NCBI GenBank assembly: GCA_963920665.1
Contig: OY987264.1
Span: 23,044,906 to 23,108,905, forward strand
Reading direction: 5' to 3'
Source: Straminergon stramineum
Taxonomy: Eukaryota; Streptophyta; Bryopsida; Hypnales; Calliergonaceae
DNA length: 64,000 nucleotides
This document shows, in pieces, positions 59,545-64,000 of this stretch (positions within the stretch are counted from its first letter, which is position 1; each line of letters begins with the position of its first letter). Under the pieces are notes generated by a model, which saw only the letters and a list, made by a program, of their open reading frames with translations, had not been told where the DNA came from and searched no databases. The position numbers and the translations under genes are program-made.

Positions 59545-59821
59545 AATTGTCATAAACTCTTATGTGCAAATTTCTGAAACATTGTGGGGAGGGGCAACAT
59601 ATTAAAAATAGAAAAATTGACATTTCTCTTGTTATAATCTCACAACTTCTATTCAATTTTGCACTCAATATTGGTGTTCACGTTAGTAAGCAAGCTCTTT
59701 AAACATCCATAGGGTTAGATTTTGAAAAAAACCCAACAATTTGTATCATTGGAGATAATTGTAAGCCCATGTCTTTTTTTCATAGTCAAAATATAGTTGG
59801 AAAGGCTTGGGCATTTAGGGA
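59545..59821. mobile_element. Family H fragment
   Basis: It matches the last 290 bases of the element at 54568-55378, including AAATTTCTGAAACATTGTGG, CTTGTTATAATCTCACAACT and the terminal GGCATTTAGGGATTA. The left part is absent. It lies within the enlarged intron of the RPE pseudogene. Confidence 0.7.
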
Positions 59822-61399
59822 TTACGTTGATTTTCATATGCACTCAAAATTATAATCAAAGGTTATTTTCTATTTGACTTATAGTAGGAAAAACATATAT
59901 TTTCAAAAACTATTATATTCTTTTGGAGAATTTTTATAGTTTTTATGATATTTTGAAGTTAGCACTGGAAGATGATCTTCTAGTGTCATTTAGGTTCCTT
60001 GAATTTTCTTCAAAAAGACTCAAAAGCATTCACTATGTAGATAGTCATGTGTTGCGAAAGGTATCCACGAACTAGGGGAAAGTGAGATAGAAGAATACAT
60101 ATAAACCTACAATGATTGCCACATTTTAAATTAAAGATATTCACCATGCCAATTTTAGGTCATGTTGAATTGTTAATGACTCCTACGTGACATACACTTC
60201 TATGGATTTTTTGGGGGGGCCTTAGCATCTACTTAGCAACTTCCTAGATGTTACTTTTAACACTACGGAGGTGTCAAGACTAAATTAAAGAAATGTTGTT
60301 TAAAATGTTGCTTCCATATTGCTACCAATTTAGGTATGGTTGGAATGTTGCTTTTGCAACATTTGCATCTTGCATTGGGAACATCTATCCCCATATCATA
60401 TGGAATGTTCCTAATGAATATCAATAATTGTAGAATTGTTTGTTCCATAGATAATAATAGTTTTTTATGGAGTAGTTAGAATGAAAATAATTTATTGTTT
60501 CCATATTACACAATATAATAAATGGTATTATACATCTATATATGATATATGGAGTTCTATAATGTACAAAGAGCAATACAATTTAATCCTTAGTGAATTC
60601 TAGATTAAAATTTCATACAATTTATATACCTTATCTCCTCCTCTACCTTGACTAAGATTATGGACAATGGCTTCACTTGGGAACAAATGTGAGAACATTG
60701 AAAACATTGAAGTACCGTGTAATTCTTGATCTGTTGAACATTGTTCTTTCAAGGGACGTTGCAGTCGTTGCCTATGAATGTTGTTTCTTATTGAAACATG
60801 GTTTAGAAGAGGAAACATGGCTTGATAAACGTTGATTAGGCCTCCAAATGATAATCCAGGACGGTAACGGAATTCGATACCTGTACCTTAGAACGTAGAT
60901 TCTGCTTATGTAGGACCTCAATACCACCCTCTTCGTACACTTATTCGGTATCAATTTGTGATTCAAGGCGTGAATCCTTGGATTGAGGCGGACGGTGGTG
61001 TCACCCCAAAGAATGCTTACAAGATAAATTACAGTTTCAGATCATCTTGTTACTTTCTTTGTATCAGACCTACCGAGGGGATAGGCTCATATCTCTTGTA
61101 CTAATATAACCGTGGCTCATTTTTTTCAGGTTATCGAGGCTGGAGCAAATGCGCTTGTCGCAAGATCTGCTGTCTTTGGAGCCAAGAGCTATGTAGAGGG
61201 TAAGTTTAAAAAACGCAGTTTCAAGGAGATTTGCTCGCAGATTGACTGCTGTCTTTAGTTGTGGTTTTGTATTCCTAAAATACTTTCATTATTGATTGTA
61301 CACTTCCTTCTGATGGACATTGTAATTCTTGAACTTTTGCAGCTATCAGTGGAATCAAAGCCAGCTACTGTGGCAGCTTAGACTTGATTAATTCGGTTT

Positions 61400-62784
61400 C
61401 TATAATGACTATGAGATAAAGGTTTTTGTTGCTGGCAAACATCAGTGTTGGGGTGGATAGTCCAACCTAGAGTTTTGTAGCATTTTACCCCTGCAGCCAT
61501 GGTCTTGACACCGTTGGCTTGTTGAGATAGTTTGGGTAGGAATATCGGTAATCTCAATCCAGGACAGATTTGCCTTTATTCTTCTGTAAGTCTGAAGTTT
61601 TTTATTCCAGATTTTCTCATTCTACAATGTAAGCACTTTTAGAGCAATCATCTTGCTTTCATTAGTTTTTGGATATAGGTCATGGAAAATGGTGCTTCAG
61701 TGAAAATGAGTGTTGCATTTTATGAAAAAACAGAATTATGCAACGTTCATTACAAGATAATGTATTCAGCTGCTATTTGCCTGCATTGTAACTTGTAATT
61801 TGTAACGCCGTCTACAGATTGATTATTTTTGTAAACCATTACCCTCTTTAATCTAATTATTCTTGTTGTATTCTTAAAGTTATCAATCGATTCTCTGAAA
61901 ACTTGATCCATCCATTTTAATTCATTTCCGTGATCCTTGCTGTTTATTATGGATGAATCGTCAACTTTTTTCAACTTTTTTGCAATATTGAACGCCAAAA
62001 TTCGTGTTGAAAGCTCTGGACTGACACAAAATTAATTTTGAAAATACATAGATGCAAAGTACCGTAAAAGTGCAGTTTGCGTACATGGATGTAGAAAATG
62101 GATCCGAGTGCACCGTACGCCATCATGTAGTTGAACTTCAAAAATTCATAGAGTATCAAAAAAACTTCTGAAAATTACCAAATTTCTTTTGAAAATTCAC
62201 GAATTTGAATTTGCGATGTGCTTGAAAGAGCCTCATGATTGGATTGATTCCATCCCAAAGTATGTTGAATTGCTTTTAGAGTAGGTTACTGGACAGGGGG
62301 TACTTCCACTTTAGCAGTGTAGCTTAGCAAAAACTCACGATTGGAGGCATCCAAAATGCCGATCTTTGAAAATTTTGAAGATAGAATCCATAGTTAATAT
62401 CCAGTTCGTGATGATTGAGTAGGATGCACTAGGCTATTCTAAAAATGGAACCTGGACACAAGGGACATTTGTCCAATTTCCAACACAGGGAGCTCATATT
62501 GAATCCCTGTGTGAAAAATGTGATTTGGTGTGGGACACTGGGACCATCTACCCTGTGTGTCCCGATTATACTCACTGGAGATCCATCATGAGTTGCCTGC
62601 ACTACAGGAAGCAGCCGCTGCAACACATCATCAATTATTTGTGCAATGGGTTGTAGCGGTTCAGTACTTTGCTGACAATTTATATATAACGTCAATTATT
62701 CTTTACTTTGGTGATATTCCACTACGTTGGTGGCTTGGCGCAGTCCAGGCCGCCTGGCCGCGCGACCTGAAACCAAAATCTACA
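61400..62784. other. Intergenic DNA, no gene seen
   Basis: This follows the RPE relic and probably includes its old 3' region. Open frames of 60-136 codons at 61750-62940 on both strands show no motif. GC content rises towards the F-box exon. Confidence 0.5.
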
Positions 62785-62850
62785 CAGGCTGTCCTACTTT
62801 GTGGCCTGATATTAGACCTTTGTGAAAGATATATGACAAAATTTTTGGTT
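62785..62850. repeat. Duplicated F-box 3' flank block (second copy)
   Basis: About 65 bases with the TTAGACCTTTGTGAAAGATATATG core match 5020-5095. It lies 20-85 bases downstream of the stop codon of the F-box exon at 62870. It is probably part of the ancestral 3' untranslated region of the family. Confidence 0.65.
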
Positions 62851-62869
62851 TCTCCTCTACGTGCGCAAA

Positions 62870-63484
62870 CTAGGGCTTCATATGGAAGCTCGGCCGATAT
62901 GCAAACCTCATGGTTTCTTCAGTCCAGTTCACCGGAATGACCTGCGTCCGCGTCTGCCCTGAGACCACATCATACTGCAAGAGATAGTCTTCACAGCTCA
63001 CCCAAATGACGCTGCCCTTCCCTACGCAGCTGAACCAGTTCGACCCTGAACCAGGAGCGCTCTCCGGCTTGGTCTTGTCGAACAAATTCTGTCGGCGAGA
63101 CTTATAATCCCACCCGGTGGCGGTGGGTTCCAGTTCGATACGCAGCACGCCATTCAATAAGTTGTCTCCCTGCAATTGAAAAATGTAGAATTGAAGAGGC
63201 ATGTACTTGAGGTCCAGCGGCGAATAGTTCGACCAGCGGATGGGTCGGTCACTGGTATCGTCCTCCAATGGATGCAAAAACTGGTCAAGTCTTGCGGGAA
63301 TCACTGCGTAGATGTGGCCCATGCATTCCACAAGCTCCAAGTTCTGGAGGTCGATCAAGTCCTCGAAGTCCTCGTTGCGGTCGTTGCCTGTCACATCGAT
63401 AATTGGAATCCAATCCTTAAACTTGCGCAACGGGAAATTGTGGTATCGTTTCCAGTCCCCAGCTTCGATGTCGATTTCAAAGAC
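62870..63484 (-). CDS. F-box/kelch-like protein, last exon (partial)
   Basis: The frame encodes the C-terminal about 204 residues of the same family as the genes at 6145 and 12376: VFEIDIEAGDWKRYHNFPLR, ELVECMGHIYAVIPARL, LKYMPLQFYIFQLQGD, GSVIWVSCEDYLLQYDVVSG and the final YRPSFHMKP. It begins at a good 3' splice site (CCCCACAG before GTCTTT), whereas the two complete paralogues run without an intron at this position. The upstream exon is not within the 516 bases that remain on this side of the window, so either the intron is longer or the 5' part is missing. The exon itself has no stop or frameshift. The predicted role is the substrate-recognition half of an SCF receptor. Confidence 0.8.
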   Translation of the reverse strand, partial: VFEIDIEAGDWKRYHNFPLRKFKDWIPIIDVTGNDRNEDFEDLIDLQNLELVECMGHIYAVIPARLDQFLHPLEDDTSDRPIRWSNYSPLDLKYMPLQFYIFQLQGDNLLNGVLRIELEPTATGWDYKSRRQNLFDKTKPESAPGSGSNWFSCVGKGSVIWVSCEDYLLQYDVVSGQTRTQVIPVNWTEETMRFAYRPSFHMKP

Positions 63485-64000
63485 CTGTGGGGACAAGAAG
63501 ATAAAAATATGACAAAGATAAGCACAGCTAGTACGTCAGTTGCACTAAACGGATATTTCGTTAAAACGGCGGTATTCCACAAACTTGGCACTTTGAGGTT
63601 CAGATAGTGCGGTCTGAAATGTATACCAGTCCTAGAAAATAAATGGAAAAATGGCGTATGAATACCGCCATTTTAAAGAAATATCTACTACTATATTTTA
63701 AATACTTCGATTAAGATATACCTAACTGGACATACTGATCGCTTCAAGGTACCGATTAAAGAAAAAACAGTAACCTGCACACTGACATGGAGAAAAACTA
63801 TATATTTATCCTTGTTCCCGGCCTTCCTTGCTATCAGAAATTTTGCAGATGATATTGCACTAGGAAATGGTAAAATTAAATCCGTGGCCCAAATTTTCCG
63901 CTTGGCTTTACGTGGCCTTGATGACGTGGAAACCAGAAATGTATTGATTGCGAATCGAATTGAAATTGCCATACCTGGAGAACTCCGGCAGTGAGTGGGT
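63485..64000. other. Probable intron or flank of the F-box exon; unassigned frames at the edge
   Basis: No match to the N-terminal part of the F-box family is visible. A plus-strand frame at 63812-63994 reads protein-like (AQIFRLALRGLDDVETRNVL) but has no recognised motif and runs close to the window edge. Confidence 0.35.
63565..63672. mobile_element. Small inverted-repeat element, 108 bp, TTAA flanks
   Basis: AAAACGGCGGTATTC on the left and GAATACCGCCATTTT on the right pair with one mismatch. TTAA lies at both borders (63561-63564 and 63673-63676). It may be another TTAA-targeting MITE within the F-box intron, although its terminal bases differ from the CCC-type families. Confidence 0.6.

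Larger units (their letters stand above)
58992..61395 (+). pseudogene. Ribulose-phosphate 3-epimerase (plastid type), 3' half, pseudogene
   Basis: The blocks translate to the C-terminal half of RPE, the Calvin-cycle and pentose-phosphate enzyme that interconverts ribulose 5-phosphate and xylulose 5-phosphate. About 58992-59112 reads QVDL, then [20 protein letters not shown] and [10 protein letters not shown]. 60967-61023 reads GVNPWIEADGGVTPKNAYK. 61130-61199 reads VIEAGANALVARSAVFGAKS. 61343-61380 reads AISGIKAS. Lesions are plain. Two single-base losses shift the frame before LIM. The acceptor before GVNPW appears to read CAA where CAG is expected. The donor after NAYK is AT instead of GT. 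The phosphate-binding Gly of AGSAVFG is Arg. The end is frameshifted. The N-terminal half is missing upstream, next to the family B element ending at 58875. The intron at 59113-60966 has swollen to about 1.85 kb with repeat elements. Confidence 0.9.

Noticed and set aside
1..64000. CRISPR arrays, bacterial operons, phage or integrated viral genes
   Set aside because: No regularly spaced direct repeats, no bacterial-type gene organisation and no viral protein motifs were seen; the DNA is plant nuclear in character.

Overview
This is plant nuclear DNA: spliceosomal introns, a plant-type tetraspanin, the cytosolic ribosomal protein eS4 (RPS4), a relic of a plastid-type ribulose-phosphate 3-epimerase and a family of degenerate F-box proteins. 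The background is AT-rich and repeat-dense, with compact GC-richer coding islands. I infer a streptophyte, probably a non-seed land plant (bryophyte, lycophyte or fern grade) with a fairly large genome. The sequence does not fix the species.

Layout. 1-8 kb: AT-rich DNA with a (TA)n tract, then two minus-strand F-box-type genes. One is a frameshifted, 5'-truncated pseudogene (2862-4115), the other an intact intronless 577-codon gene (6145-7878). 12-14 kb: a divergently oriented intact paralogue of 565 codons. 14.5-17.7 kb: minus-strand remains of a GHKL-ATPase gene of the plant GMI1/SMCHD1-like family, with frameshifts. 18-28.8 kb: repeats, MITEs, a CACTA-like end and no gene. 28.8-30 kb: possible unidentified minus-strand exons. 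30.1-31.0 kb: a two-exon tetraspanin gene (minus). 32-49 kb: repeats, including several elements flanked by TTAA and a CACTA-like element with a TCT target duplication. 49.5-50.2 kb: a dead Merlin (IS1016/ISXO2-like) transposase. 50.8-52.8 kb: an intact six-exon RPS4 gene (plus). 53-58.9 kb: a cluster of related TTAA-flanked elements, one carrying a nested insertion. 59-61.4 kb: the 3' half of an RPE gene with lost reading frame and splice sites. 62.9-63.5 kb: the last exon of a fourth F-box family member.

The functional genes look like unconnected housekeeping or membrane genes plus an expanding F-box family. The most distinctive feature is the population of non-autonomous elements ending in CCC(C/A)TAAA-type inverted repeats and lying directly between TTAA tetranucleotides. 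This is the pattern of piggyBac-type (alternatively Kolobok-type) transposition. At least six have both ends, from 71 bp to 1.65 kb. Next to them lies a Merlin transposase relic. Both superfamilies are, to my knowledge, little described in plants.
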